From: Calditrichaceae bacterium
GTDB taxonomy: Bacteria > Calditrichota > Calditrichia > RBG-13-44-9 > J075
Assembly: GCA_013360445.1 (NCBI GenBank)
Contig: JABWBP010000010.1
Location: forward strand, 62,001-126,000
Reading direction: 5' to 3'
DNA: 64,000 nucleotides
The notes below the pieces were generated by a model, which worked only from the letters and a program-made list of their open reading frames with translations, had not been told where the DNA came from and made no database searches. Position numbers and translations under genes: made by a program. Positions within the stretch are counted from its first letter, which is position 1, and each line of letters starts with the position of its first letter. Below, piece by piece: positions 50,662 to 59,373 of the stretch.

Positions 50662-53568
50662 ATGGATTTGATGAGCATTGCAGCAGCCATTTACGCGCAA
50701 TTGGCGGCCAACTTGATCGAGAAATCCGGCAAAGCGTTGAGCCAGAAATTCAAAACCCCGGAAAAGGAACGCGCGGTTGACCGCTGTGTTCACGGCGCAT
50801 TGGTAGCCCTTCTGACCAGCGCGGTGAATCTTGAAGAAAATTTGAAAAAGCGTCTGAAAACAATGTTAGAGAATTTTTTTGCTGACGACCATACCGTGCA
50901 GGAATTGAAAGCATTGCTGCGGGGAATCCCGGCAAACCGTGAAGAGCTATGGGCGATATTCCAGGATCATACCGGGGAAGAGGGCAGCGTACCGGGTTTC
51001 GATTTTGAACGCGCCATTGACCTTTTTGAAGCAGCGTTCATCGAAGCCGCGGTAGAAGAGCCGGAATTGGTGGAGATTATCCAGGTGCGGGAACTGCGCG
51101 AACAGAGCGGCTTGCAGAAGGAGATGCTCACGGCAATGAGAGAAATGGTGAGATACTTAGAAAGTATCGACCGGGAAACATTGAAACTCGGTCAAGGTAT
51201 TTTAACCGCTCAAAGTCTAACCAATCAACAAACCATCCGGTTTGAAATACCGGCGATTACAGTATCTGTTCAATTGGAAGCGCCGAAAACGCCCATTCCT
51301 ATTGTCGATGTCACTCTGGAACAGCGGGAGAAAAGACAACGGGATCAGGCCAAAGCCCGCTACCTGGAGAGCCTGGCAAAAGACTGCCTGAACCTGCCGC
51401 TCGCGGCGTTTAGCGAAGAGACTGCCGTGGATGATGCGATAACTCTGGATCAAGTTTATATTGACCTGGATACGACCGCTACAATCATTGTTGACAAAAA
51501 GGGGAAGAGGATACTTGATCCGGAGATCATCAAAAACTTAGAAGAGAAAAACACCAAACCGCTAAAAGTTATAGATGCAGCGGTAGAAAATAAGAAATTA
51601 GTATTGCTCGGTGATCCGGGGGCGGGGAAAAGCACCTTTGCGCGGAAGCTGTGCGCGTTGCTGGCGCAGGAAAAGTATCCTGAAGGTTTTGAAAAGGGGT
51701 TATTACCGGTTTTTATTCAACTGCGCGATCTGGCGCCGAAAATAGCGGCTCAAAATCTCCGCAATCTTTCCGGCGCTCATCAAAAAGATGAATTAGCGTC
51801 AACGCTTCACGCACAAATTTCAGAGGAATTGCATCGTTTGGAGGCAGATGACTATACGGAATCCCTTTGCCAGATAGTTCGAGAGGGCAATTGTCTGTTA
51901 GTGTTAGATGGTCTGGATGAGGTGCCCTTTGAGCAGCGGGAGTTGATTCGTCAAACGGTTAGCGCAATCATCACAAAATATTCGCCAAAGCGAATTATCA
52001 TTACCTGCCGGATACGTTCCTATACCAAAGAAAGCGAGTTCCCGGCCTTTCAGGCCTTCACCATTGCGCCATTAGATGAAGAAAAAATCGCACAATTTGT
52101 CAAAGCCTGGTATGAGGCGCAGAAGAATGAAAAGCCATCCAAAGCAAAACGGGAAGCAAAAATTGAAAACCTGAAAAATGCGGCGCTTTCCGGGGCGTTA
52201 ATGGAAATATCCTCCAACCCGATGCTGCTTACCACTATGGCGATTATCCACCAACGCGACATTGGGTTGCCGGATAAGCGGGTGCAGCTATACCACTTGG
52301 CGGTAGATGTGCTGGTGCGTCGCTGGCGCAAGCATAAAACCGGGGAAACGCTGGCGGCTTCGGATAAACTGAATGAATTTCTAAAAGAAGATACGCGATT
52401 GTTGCCCGCGCTGGAAGGGCTTGCTTTTGAGGCGCACTCAACAGAACGGAAAGGCCGAACGGCCGGCGACCTGGAGCGCTTCCGAGCCCTGGAACTATTA
52501 GAAGATAGTAAGTACCTGGGCGATATTTCACTGGCAAAGGAATTCCTGGATTACGTTGATCAACAATCCGGTTTGCTGACCGGGCGGGGCGGTGAATTGT
52601 CTAAACCGGTATCATATAGTTTTCCCCACCGCACCTTCCAGGAATACCTGGCCGGTTGCTACCTGGTATCCCACCGGCAGATGGAACGGGAGATTATCAA
52701 ACTGAGCGGGGAGGGTGAATACTGGTCAACCGCGATGCAATTAGGCTTTGAGGAGTTGCTATATAACCGTCGCGGTCAGAATAGCTTGCTGAATTTAGCC
52801 TATTTATTGTGTTCGCGCAGCGAAGCCGAAGATATTTCGGAAGAACGCCAGCACCTCTGGTCATCCAACATTGCGGTGCTGTTAGGAGAGAAATTAATCA
52901 AAGAAGACAGCGGTATAAAAAGCGGCGGCGAGACATATTTGAGGCGCTTGAAAACCGCATTGGTACGGCTTCTTTCCGGGGGGCTGCCTTTTGAAGAGCG
53001 CGTGGAAGCCGGGCGGAACTTAGCGGCGTTGGGAGACCTGGAGAGCTTGAATATTAAGCCGCTTTATTCTTTGCGCAGGGATGGGTCAACACTGGATAGT
53101 GATGTCGCGATAAAAATGCTGAAGCAACGGGATTTTTTTGATTCCTATTATAATAAAGAAGGCAAAGGGTGCATTCATATTTATCAACCGCAAACATTAT
53201 CGGGTGATAAAGTGGTGCGGGATTATGCAACCGGTTTAATGTGGCAGCAAGCGGGAAGTAATAGAGGAGACTACAAAAAAGCCCAGGAGTATATAAACAA
53301 ATTAAACAGGGATAACTTTGCCGGTTTCAATGACTGGCGTTTGCCCACCTTAGAGGAGGCGATGTCTTTGATGGAGAGGGAGAAAAGGGGAGCAGAACTG
53401 TACATTGACCCGGTGTTTGATCAAGATCAGTGGTGGATTTGGTGCGCCGACAAAAGCAGCGCCTCGTTTGCCTGGGTCGTCGGTTTCGCCAGCGGTGGTT
53501 GCTACGGCCGCGACTTCGAGGCCGACGACCTCTTTGTGCGTGCCGTTCGTTCCGGACAATCATCTTGA
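50662..53568 (+). CDS. NACHT-domain STAND NTPase with C-terminal DUF1566 (lectin-like) domain
   Basis: 968 residues from the ATG at 50662, with GAGGCGGAAG just upstream; the frame is open to 50413 but the extension looks non-coding. Residues ~1-190 are helical, like N-terminal effector or adaptor domains of bacterial NACHT proteins. The NACHT core has Walker A 'LLGDPGAGKSTFARK' (~316-330), Walker B 'CLLVLDGLDEVP' (~411-422) and a sensor region 'PKRIIITCRIRSYT'. A winged-helix/helical part follows, including 'FPHRTFQEYLAGCYLV'. Residues ~837-968 are DUF1566 ('ATGLMWQQAG', 'FNDWRLPTLEEAMSLM'), a C-type-lectin-like fold. The last ~40 residues are encoded by A-poor sequence resembling a variable region. 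Such proteins act as invader sensors in bacterial immunity. Confidence 0.85.
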   Translation: MDLMSIAAAIYAQLAANLIEKSGKALSQKFKTPEKERAVDRCVHGALVALLTSAVNLEENLKKRLKTMLENFFADDHTVQELKALLRGIPANREELWAIFQDHTGEEGSVPGFDFERAIDLFEAAFIEAAVEEPELVEIIQVRELREQSGLQKEMLTAMREMVRYLESIDRETLKLGQGILTAQSLTNQQTIRFEIPAITVSVQLEAPKTPIPIVDVTLEQREKRQRDQAKARYLESLAKDCLNLPLAAFSEETAVDDAITLDQVYIDLDTTATIIVDKKGKRILDPEIIKNLEEKNTKPLKVIDAAVENKKLVLLGDPGAGKSTFARKLCALLAQEKYPEGFEKGLLPVFIQLRDLAPKIAAQNLRNLSGAHQKDELASTLHAQISEELHRLEADDYTESLCQIVREGNCLLVLDGLDEVPFEQRELIRQTVSAIITKYSPKRIIITCRIRSYTKESEFPAFQAFTIAPLDEEKIAQFVKAWYEAQKNEKPSKAKREAKIENLKNAALSGALMEISSNPMLLTTMAIIHQRDIGLPDKRVQLYHLAVDVLVRRWRKHKTGETLAASDKLNEFLKEDTRLLPALEGLAFEAHSTERKGRTAGDLERFRALELLEDSKYLGDISLAKEFLDYVDQQSGLLTGRGGELSKPVSYSFPHRTFQEYLAGCYLVSHRQMEREIIKLSGEGEYWSTAMQLGFEELLYNRRGQNSLLNLAYLLCSRSEAEDISEERQHLWSSNIAVLLGEKLIKEDSGIKSGGETYLRRLKTALVRLLSGGLPFEERVEAGRNLAALGDLESLNIKPLYSLRRDGSTLDSDVAIKMLKQRDFFDSYYNKEGKGCIHIYQPQTLSGDKVVRDYATGLMWQQAGSNRGDYKKAQEYINKLNRDNFAGFNDWRLPTLEEAMSLMEREKRGAELYIDPVFDQDQWWIWCADKSSASFAWVVGFASGGCYGRDFEADDLFVRAVRSGQSS
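53440..53555 (+). other. Candidate diversity-generating-retroelement variable region
   Basis: The terminal part of the DUF1566 domain ('SASFAWVVGFASGGCYGRDF...FVRAVRS') has the S-x-x-x-AW-x-V-x-F-x-x-G...VRAVR layout of known DGR targets. Codons 53476-53517 are 14 consecutive NNY codons, as produced by mutagenesis of AAY template codons. The coding strand has 6 A in 53461-53550 against 25 in the 90 bases 53281-53370. No template repeat or reverse transcriptase gene is in the window, so the template would have to act from elsewhere. Confidence 0.6.
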
Positions 53569-53641
53569 TAATTTGGTTATTTGAATTATTTGATTATTTG
53601 TCTTTTTGATTATTTGGTTTTGTTTTTGTTTTTCACAGGTT

Positions 53642-53668
53642 CCCCGCGAAGCGGGGCGAATTTTTTTT
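53642..53668 (+). terminator. GC-rich hairpin with T tract after the NACHT gene
   Basis: CCCCGC-GAA-GCGGGG (53642-53656) followed by CGAA and eight T residues: a good intrinsic terminator. Because it sits 73 bp after a candidate variable region, it could alternatively be the stem-loop that promotes retrohoming in some retroelements. Before it, 53570-53630 repeats the word TTGATTATTTG/TTTGGTTATTTG. Confidence 0.75.
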
Positions 53669-53725
53669 GAAAATCGATTTGGGTTAATTTAAAGAGATAT
53701 GGGAAGAAAATCTGAATATTTTTCC

Positions 53726-53754
53726 TTGACTACTCGTGCGTAATTCCGTACGAT
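53726..53754 (+). promoter_or_regulatory. Promoter and operator of the yefM-yoeB pair
   Basis: TTGACT (53726-53731), 17-bp spacer, TACGAT (53749-53754). An imperfect palindrome TCGTGCGTAATTCCGTACGA (53734-53753, 16 of 20 positions symmetric) covers the spacer and -10 box, as expected for autorepression by the antitoxin-toxin complex. Confidence 0.55.
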
Positions 53755-53778
53755 AGAATAAAAACATGAGTTCTGAAA

Positions 53779-54021
53779 ATGAAAACGATAACTGCCACAA
53801 AAGCGCGAGATAATTTTTATAAACTGCTCGACGAAACCTCCATGTCCCATGAACCGATTCAAATTACCGGGAAAAGAACGACAGTCATACTTATTTCCGA
53901 GGACGATTGGAGATCCATTCAAGAGACATTATATCTTCTTTCCATTCCCGGAATGAGAGAATCGATTCGGGAAGGGCTGGATATCCCACTCGAAGATTGT
54001 TCTGAGGAATTGGAATGGTAA
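53779..54021 (+). CDS. yefM: Antitoxin, Phd/YefM family
   Basis: 80 residues. DNA-binding antitoxin: 'MKTITATKARDNFYKLLDE' forms the dimer and DNA-binding part, 'EPIQITGKRTTVILISEDDW' the beta hairpin, and the acidic tail 'IPLEDCSEELEW' should wrap the toxin. The start is the only in-frame Met near the consensus; there is no strong ribosome site. It overlaps the toxin gene by 7 bp, so translation is coupled. It lies 210 bp after the NACHT gene with its own promoter, in what looks like a defence-type region. Confidence 0.93.
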   Translation: MKTITATKARDNFYKLLDETSMSHEPIQITGKRTTVILISEDDWRSIQETLYLLSIPGMRESIREGLDIPLEDCSEELEW

Positions 54022-54281
54022 AATGGAAAATTGTTTTTACCAAACAAGCCCGGAAAGATGCAAAAAAATTATCCACCGCGGGATTGCGGGAAAAAGCTGA
54101 AGCGCTCCTAAAAATTTTGGAAGAAAATCCTTTCCAAAACCCACCTCCTTTTGAAAAATTAGTTGGCGATCTATCAGGCGCATATTCCCGGCGAATTAAT
54201 ATTCAGCACCGGCTGGTGTACCAGCTTTACGAAGAAGAAAAAGTGGTTAAAATCATCCGAATGTGGACGCACTACCAATAA
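54015..54281 (+). CDS. yoeB: mRNA interferase toxin, Txe/YoeB family
   Basis: 88 residues, RelE/ParE-fold ribosome-dependent endoribonuclease. 'WKIVFTKQARKDAKKL' at the N-terminus, 'LVGDLSGAYSRRINIQHRLVY' (shortened: LSGAYSRRINIQHRLVY) and the C-terminal 'IIRMWTHY' match YoeB, including the catalytic Glu/Arg/His/Tyr set (Arg in SRRI, His in QHR, terminal His-Tyr). No truncation. It begins inside the antitoxin gene and ends 3 bp before the next gene's ATG. Confidence 0.94.
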   Translation: MVKWKIVFTKQARKDAKKLSTAGLREKAEALLKILEENPFQNPPPFEKLVGDLSGAYSRRINIQHRLVYQLYEEEKVVKIIRMWTHYQ

Positions 54282-54284
54282 TTG

Positions 54285-55694
54285 ATGATCCGTTTAGAGA
54301 TAAAATCGGGCAGGCAAATACTCCGGCAGGTTTTCGAAGCGGGGCAGGGTTTCGGCGCGGAGGTGTACGCCGTGGGCGGGTTCGTGCGCGACCTCTACTT
54401 AGGCAAAGAGGGAACCGACATCGATTTCGTGGTGCTCGGCGACGCGGTGGGGTTCGCGCGCTTCTTTCGCAAGCAGTTCCGCAGCGGCAAAGTGGTTACT
54501 TACGACCGCTTCGGCACCGCCATGGTCGCCTACCGGGATTGGAAATTGGAATTCGTGACCGCCCGGGCGGAGCATTACCGGGAAGATTCCCGCAAGCCGG
54601 AGGTACGCCAGGCGGATTTGCGCTCCGACCTCTCCCGCCGGGATTTCACCATCAACTGCTTAGCCATGCGCCTCGACCCGCCCCGGTTGGGCGAGGTGAT
54701 CGATATCTTCGACGGGGTGGGAGACATCGAGCGGAAAATCATTCGCACCCCCCTGGACCCGGCCATCACCTTCAGCGACGACCCCCTGCGCATCCTGCGC
54801 GCCATCCGTTTCGCCGCGGTCTTGCAGTTCAGTATCGAAGAGAAGACCTTCCGGGCGATTTTCGAGACCCGGGAACGGCTGAAAATCATCTCCCAGGAGC
54901 GCATCACCGAGGAGTTCCGCAAAATGATGCTGGCGGATAAGCCTTCCACCGGGTTGAGGCTGCTGAAGCAGACCGGGGTTGCGGAGATCATTTTTCCGGA
55001 GCTGGCGGAGCTGGCCGGGGTGGAGCAGCGCCAGGATTATCACCACAAGGACGTTTTCGACCATACCCTCCAGGTGGTGGACAACATCAGCGAGAAAACC
55101 GACCGATTCGAGTTGCGCCTGGTCGCGCTGCTGCACGACATCGCCAAGCCGCAAACCAAACGATTTGTGGAGGGAAGCGGGTGGACCTTTCACGGGCACG
55201 AGGAGTTGGGCGCCCACATGGTGGAGCGAATCGGGCGGCGCATGCGCCTGCCCCTGCACACCATCAAATACCTGAAAAAGCTGGTGCGCCTGCACATGCG
55301 CCCCACCCAATTGGTGGACGAGGAAGTGACCGACAGCGCCATCCGGCGCATGATGGTGGAAGCCGGGGAGGACATCGAGGACCTGATGCTGATGTGCCGG
55401 GCGGACATCACCTCCAAAAATCCCCGCAAAGTGCAGGAATTCTTAGGCAATTTCGACCGGGTGGAGACCCGCATCCGCGAAGTGGAAGAAAAAGACAACC
55501 TCCGCCGCTTCAAACCGGCGTTCAGCGGGGATGATATTATGAAGCTGCTGAATATTCCCCCGGGGCCCCGGGTGGGGGAAATCAAACAGGCGATTGTCGA
55601 TGCCATCTTAGACGGTAAAATTCCCAACGACTACCAGGCCTGTTATGACTATTTTCTGAAGATCAAAGATACTTTTATTGAAGAAAAAGAGTAG
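54285..55694 (+). CDS. cca: CCA tRNA nucleotidyltransferase with HD domain
   Basis: 469 residues. Class II nucleotidyltransferase: 'YAVGGFVRDLYLGKEGTDIDF' (shortened: VGGFVRDLYLG...TDIDF) gives the GG motif and the metal-binding DxD, 'SRRDFTINCLAM' and 'DDPLRILRAIRFAAVL' are the next signatures, and an HD domain follows ('HHKDVFDHTLQV', 'LLHDIAKP'). It adds the 3'-CCA to tRNAs; both tRNAs in this window lack an encoded CCA, which fits. A poly(A) polymerase role cannot be ruled out. The ATG at 54285 is used; a TTG three bases earlier adds one residue. It is placed directly after yoeB, perhaps on the same transcript. Confidence 0.93.
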   Translation: MIRLEIKSGRQILRQVFEAGQGFGAEVYAVGGFVRDLYLGKEGTDIDFVVLGDAVGFARFFRKQFRSGKVVTYDRFGTAMVAYRDWKLEFVTARAEHYREDSRKPEVRQADLRSDLSRRDFTINCLAMRLDPPRLGEVIDIFDGVGDIERKIIRTPLDPAITFSDDPLRILRAIRFAAVLQFSIEEKTFRAIFETRERLKIISQERITEEFRKMMLADKPSTGLRLLKQTGVAEIIFPELAELAGVEQRQDYHHKDVFDHTLQVVDNISEKTDRFELRLVALLHDIAKPQTKRFVEGSGWTFHGHEELGAHMVERIGRRMRLPLHTIKYLKKLVRLHMRPTQLVDEEVTDSAIRRMMVEAGEDIEDLMLMCRADITSKNPRKVQEFLGNFDRVETRIREVEEKDNLRRFKPAFSGDDIMKLLNIPPGPRVGEIKQAIVDAILDGKIPNDYQACYDYFLKIKDTFIEEKE

Positions 55695-55709
55695 TAATTT
55701 GCTGTTTTC

Positions 55710-55793
55710 GTGTTCTGGTGTCTTGGTGTTTCTATAGTGGGCAATCACACACTATAACACTTGAACACTAAAACACTCGAACACCTGAACACA
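55710..55793. repeat. GTGTTC / GAACAC imperfect inverted repeat
   Basis: GTGTTCTGGTGTCTTGGTGTT at the left and a run of AACACTTGAACACTAAAACAC-type words at the right are complementary in large part; TATAGTG/CACTATA closes the loop. It follows cca and may act as a terminator. Similar GTGTTCATG words lie at 57752-57797. Confidence 0.5.
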
Positions 55794-55856
55794 ATTCAAC
55801 TGAAACAATTAAAATGAATCAACGTCAATTGTCAACACAAGAAAAGGAGGAGTCTG

Positions 55857-56165
55857 GTGGCGGATAATCAAAAGGACGACCGGACGCAAAACCAGAAGAA
55901 AGAGGCCAAAAATTCAAAGACGAACGCAGACCAGGAGGAATTGAAAGGCATTTTAGAGCAGATTTCCGAAACTTCCGAAACGCGCAAAGATACCCCTCCC
56001 GCCAAAACAGAGCCGGCAACGGCCATCAAAAAGCCGGAAGGTCCGGCAGGCCAGGCGAATGAAATCGAGGAAATCTTAGAGAAAATTGCCGAAAAACCCG
56101 CCGGGAAGGCGCGGCGCGGCATGAGTTTCTTGCAACGATTGCTCAACTTCTTCAAAAAATCCTGA
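55857..56165 (+). CDS. Small charged protein with amphipathic C-terminus
   Basis: 102 residues beginning at GTG 55857, which has a strong AAAAGGAGG site at ideal spacing. The first half is rich in Lys, Asp, Gln and Asn and probably disordered. Two similar segments, 'EELKGILEQIS' (~27-37) and 'NEIEEILEKIAEKP' (~69-82), look like paired helices, and the end 'SFLQRLLNFFKKS' is an amphipathic helix that could touch a membrane. I recognise no family. It has its own terminator and sits between cca and the TolC-family gene. Confidence 0.65.
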   Translation: MADNQKDDRTQNQKKEAKNSKTNADQEELKGILEQISETSETRKDTPPAKTEPATAIKKPEGPAGQANEIEEILEKIAEKPAGKARRGMSFLQRLLNFFKKS

Positions 56166-56197
56166 GCTCAATATCGCATCGTTCATTATCCATCGAA

Positions 56198-56245
56198 GCC
56201 GCCGGGCGGACAAAAGCGCCCCGGGCGGCAAGGGGAATTTTTTTT
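56198..56245 (+). terminator. Terminator after the small charged-protein gene
   Basis: GCCGCCGGGCG and CGCCCCGGGCGGC (56198-56229) form a GC-rich stem with two bulges, followed after AAGGGGAA by a run of eight T residues. Confidence 0.7.
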
Positions 56246-56320
56246 GCTTTTCGTTGTCGAAATTACTGGAAGATATTTTATGTTTGGAAACATCGGACTA
56301 TTTAAAAATCGGAGGAATCC

Positions 56321-57694
56321 ATGAAATTGAAATGGTGCATGACTGTAATGTTGCTATATCTTCTGACCTTGCCGGTGTGGAGCCAGGAAGCGGGGCCGGA
56401 ACTGTCCCTGCGCGACTGCGTTCGCATTGCCCTGGAGAATAATCCTGACGTTCAAACCTATGCAAATATTGCCCGGAGCGCGGGAAACAATGTGCGCGCT
56501 TCCTATAGCGGCATATTACCAACGGTAGGCGTTACCTATCAAGGCGGCCGAACCAGGGCCGGGGATGCTACCTCCATTACCGAAGTCCAAACCCAGGATC
56601 CCGTTACCGGCGACACTATCTTTGTTAACCGGGAGGCATCAACCCCGGGATACACCAGGAATTTTTACTCGGTCAGCCTGAGCGTCAACCAGAATATATT
56701 TGATGGGGGAAACTGGTGGAACGCCATCAAGCAAAGCAAGGCGGATCGCGCCGCTGCGGATTATTCTTACGAGGGCCAAATCAACGAGGTGATCAGGCTG
56801 GTATCGCAGGAGTTTTTCGACCTGTTGAAACATGAAAAGCTTTACGAGGTCTATGATCTGGCGGTTCAACGGAGCCAGGACAACCTGGATAAAAGCCAGA
56901 AGATGTTCGAGATCGGTTCGGTGGCCAAGGTGGACGTTTTTCGCGCCCAGGTGAACCTGGGTAATGACCGTATTGCCCTGATTCAACAACGGAATACCGT
57001 TCAGCAAGCCCGCCAGACCCTCAATATCGCCATGGGTCGGGACCCCCATGCCCCTATTAGTGTCCGCAGGGAATTTGCGTATGAATATACCGTGCCCTCT
57101 TTGGACGAATTGACCCAAACCGCGTATGAGAACCAACCCGAGATTAGCCGCCTGGAAATGGAGACGCGTTCCAACGAATTGTCAGCAGGTTTGGCAAAAA
57201 GCAGTTTCTGGCCGACCCTGGGAGCCTTTTTTTCATATCAACGCAACAACAGCCAATTTGACCAGATTTATACCGACGTTGGGAAAAACTGGAGCATCTC
57301 CCTGGGGTTAAGCGGAAGGTGGAACCTTTTCAATGGATTCGCCGACCAGGTGCGGGTACAGAATGCCAAAATTGCCCATAAAAACGCCCAGCTTGCCCTG
57401 GAAAACTACAAGCGCAATCTTAAATCCGCTATCACCAACAATTATAACTCCTACAAAAATCTCGAAGAGATTGTAGAGATCAACAAAGAAAATTTGAAAG
57501 CGGCGCAGGAAGAATACCGTCTGGCCACGGAGCGCTACCGCTTAGGGTCGGGCACTTCTTTGGACGTTCGCGAATCGCAGGTGAACCTGACCGACGCGGA
57601 ACGCATCCTGGTGGCTGCGGAGTATGATTTGATCATCACCTACGCCCAGTTGCTGGAGTCGCTCGGTACGATTCAAGCTCTGTTTAAGGAGTAG
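56321..57694 (+). CDS. TolC-family outer-membrane efflux protein
   Basis: 457 residues. Signal peptide (~1-22, ending VWSQ), then two OEP repeats with long helices: 'LSLRDCVRIALENNPDVQTY', 'YSVSLSVNQNIFDGGNWWNA' in the first half and 'WSISLGLSGRWNLFNGFADQ' in the second, each containing the periplasmic helix/beta-hairpin pattern. 'RYRLGSGTSLDVRESQVNLTDAE' (shortened: LGSGTSLDVRESQVNL) is typical. It forms a trimeric channel through the outer membrane for drug or protein export. No inner-membrane pump or adaptor gene lies beside it. GGAGGAATCC precedes the ATG. Confidence 0.92.
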   Translation: MKLKWCMTVMLLYLLTLPVWSQEAGPELSLRDCVRIALENNPDVQTYANIARSAGNNVRASYSGILPTVGVTYQGGRTRAGDATSITEVQTQDPVTGDTIFVNREASTPGYTRNFYSVSLSVNQNIFDGGNWWNAIKQSKADRAAADYSYEGQINEVIRLVSQEFFDLLKHEKLYEVYDLAVQRSQDNLDKSQKMFEIGSVAKVDVFRAQVNLGNDRIALIQQRNTVQQARQTLNIAMGRDPHAPISVRREFAYEYTVPSLDELTQTAYENQPEISRLEMETRSNELSAGLAKSSFWPTLGAFFSYQRNNSQFDQIYTDVGKNWSISLGLSGRWNLFNGFADQVRVQNAKIAHKNAQLALENYKRNLKSAITNNYNSYKNLEEIVEINKENLKAAQEEYRLATERYRLGSGTSLDVRESQVNLTDAERILVAAEYDLIITYAQLLESLGTIQALFKE

Positions 57695-57751
57695 ATTTCA
57701 TCGGCGCCCGGAGAGAGTTGTAGTATATACTCGCCCGGGGTCAATTTTAAT

Positions 57752-57797
57752 TGTGTTCATGTGTTCATGTGTTCGGGCAACCTGAGCACATGAACAC
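57752..57797. terminator. Hairpin with TGTGTTCA tandem after the TolC gene
   Basis: Three tandem TGTGTTCA/G units (57752-57775) followed by CACATGAACAC (57787-57797), which pairs exactly with GTGTTCATGTG (57761-57771). Likely a terminator or a repeat element. Confidence 0.5.
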
Positions 57798-58186
57798 GTC
57801 ATACTTGATTGTTCAGAAAATCCCCATACCTCGAAATCGCCACCACGAATTCGCCTCCCGCCGCAAAAATTCTATTTCCTGACCGCTTTATGCAACATCG
57901 CTCACAATAGTATTTCCCCCGGTTGCCTATTCTATGCCCCTTCGCTATTTGACTCCCCTATGAATTAAAGTGCGCCGCCCGGAAAGCGCCGGAAGGCGGA
58001 AAACATCCTCAGGCTTCCGACATAAAAAAGCGATTTTATTTGTCTTGCCAAAGTCGGGAGGCGTGAATAAATTGCGACCCTATGAATATCGAGCAAACGG
58101 CGAAGCGGTGCGGATGGCGTTTTTCAAAATGGTTTTATATTCGATTGGATAGTTGAACGAAGGCATGAACAATTGTAAGAGGTATT
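57798..58186. other. Gap before the acyl-CoA dehydrogenase gene
   Basis: About 390 bp. A 60-codon frame (57970-58152) lacks a ribosome site and family resemblance. I see nothing else supported except the GAGG site before 58187. Confidence 0.4.
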
Positions 58187-59356
58187 ATGAAGAAATTCGA
58201 GTCTCCGGATTATTTTCAAATAGATGATTTGCTCACCGAAGACGAAAAAATGATCCGCTCCGCAGTGCGCGAGTGGGTCGATGATGCGGTTCTCCCCATT
58301 ATCGAAGACCATTACCAGAAAGCTCAATTTCCCCGGGAGCTGATTCCCCAGATGGCGGAATTGGGGCTGTTCGGCCCCAATTTGCCGGAAAAATACGGTT
58401 GCGCCGGGGTCAATAACGTGGCCTACGGGATCATGATGCAGGAGCTGGAACGGGGCGACAGCGGAGTGCGCAGCTGCGCCTCGGTGCAGGGTTCGCTGGT
58501 GATGTATCCCATCTTCGCCTTCGGAAACGAAAAACAGCGCCAGCACTGGCTGCCCCAATTGGCCAAAGGCGAGGCCATCGGCTGCTTCGGACTTACCGAG
58601 CCGGATCACGGCTCCGATCCCGGGGGAATGAAGACCAAAGCCCTGAAGGACGGGAATTCTTACATCCTCAACGGCGCGAAAATGTGGATCACCAACGGCA
58701 CCATCGCCGACGTGGCGGTGGTGTGGGCGAAATTAGAGGGAACCGTGCGCGGTTTCCTGGTCGAAAAGGGAACCCCCGGCTTTTCCGCCCCGGAAATGAT
58801 GAAAAAGCACTCCCTGCGCGCCTCGATCACCTCGGAGCTGATCTTCCAGGACTGCCGCATCCCCGCGGAGAATCTTCTGCCCGAATCCCGGGGGCTGGCG
58901 TCTCCCCTTTCCTGCCTCACCCAGGCGCGTTACGGCATCGCCTGGGGGGTGATCGGCGCGGCCATGGCCTGCTACGACGAAGCTCTGAATTACGCCAAAA
59001 CCCGCATCCAATTCGACAAACCGATCGCTTCTTTCCAACTGGTGCAGCAAAAGTTGGTGTATATGATCACCGAGATCACCAAAATGCAGCTACTCGCGCT
59101 GCAACTGGGGCGGCTGAAAGATCAAAATCGTTATAAATTCACCCAGGTATCCATGGCCAAGCGCAACAACGTGTTCCACGCCCTGGAGATCGCCCGGCTG
59201 GCGCGCGACGTTTTAGGCGCTAACGGGATCACCGCGGAATATCAAAGCATGAGACACATGTGCAACCTGGAGACCGTGAAAACCTACGAGGGCACACACG
59301 ACATTCATACCCTGATCGTCGGGGGAGACATCACCGGCATACCGGCATTTACCTAA
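58187..59356 (+). CDS. gcdH: Acyl-CoA dehydrogenase, glutaryl-CoA dehydrogenase type
   Basis: 389 residues. FAD enzyme of the acyl-CoA dehydrogenase family. 'CFGLTEPDHGSDPGGMKTKA' and 'WITNGTIADVAVVWAK' are the FAD-binding segments; 'RHMCNLETVKTYEGTHDIHT' contains the catalytic Glu in the position and context typical of glutaryl-CoA dehydrogenases, which oxidise and decarboxylate glutaryl-CoA to crotonyl-CoA in lysine and aromatic breakdown. Medium-chain members carry a different context. GAGGTATT precedes the ATG. The nearest beta-oxidation-type genes (34-38 kb) are degenerate and distant. Decarboxylation is inferred from family resemblance. Confidence 0.87.
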   Translation: MKKFESPDYFQIDDLLTEDEKMIRSAVREWVDDAVLPIIEDHYQKAQFPRELIPQMAELGLFGPNLPEKYGCAGVNNVAYGIMMQELERGDSGVRSCASVQGSLVMYPIFAFGNEKQRQHWLPQLAKGEAIGCFGLTEPDHGSDPGGMKTKALKDGNSYILNGAKMWITNGTIADVAVVWAKLEGTVRGFLVEKGTPGFSAPEMMKKHSLRASITSELIFQDCRIPAENLLPESRGLASPLSCLTQARYGIAWGVIGAAMACYDEALNYAKTRIQFDKPIASFQLVQQKLVYMITEITKMQLLALQLGRLKDQNRYKFTQVSMAKRNNVFHALEIARLARDVLGANGITAEYQSMRHMCNLETVKTYEGTHDIHTLIVGGDITGIPAFT

Positions 59357-59373
59357 TCGGAAAGGATGATGGC

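Noticed and set aside
53281-53668. A complete diversity-generating retroelement in this window
   Set aside because: No reverse transcriptase gene, accessory gene or template repeat is visible on either strand; only the target end is seen.
57970-58152. 60-codon frame before the acyl-CoA dehydrogenase gene
   Set aside because: No ribosome site or recognisable motif; composition is like the surrounding non-coding DNA.
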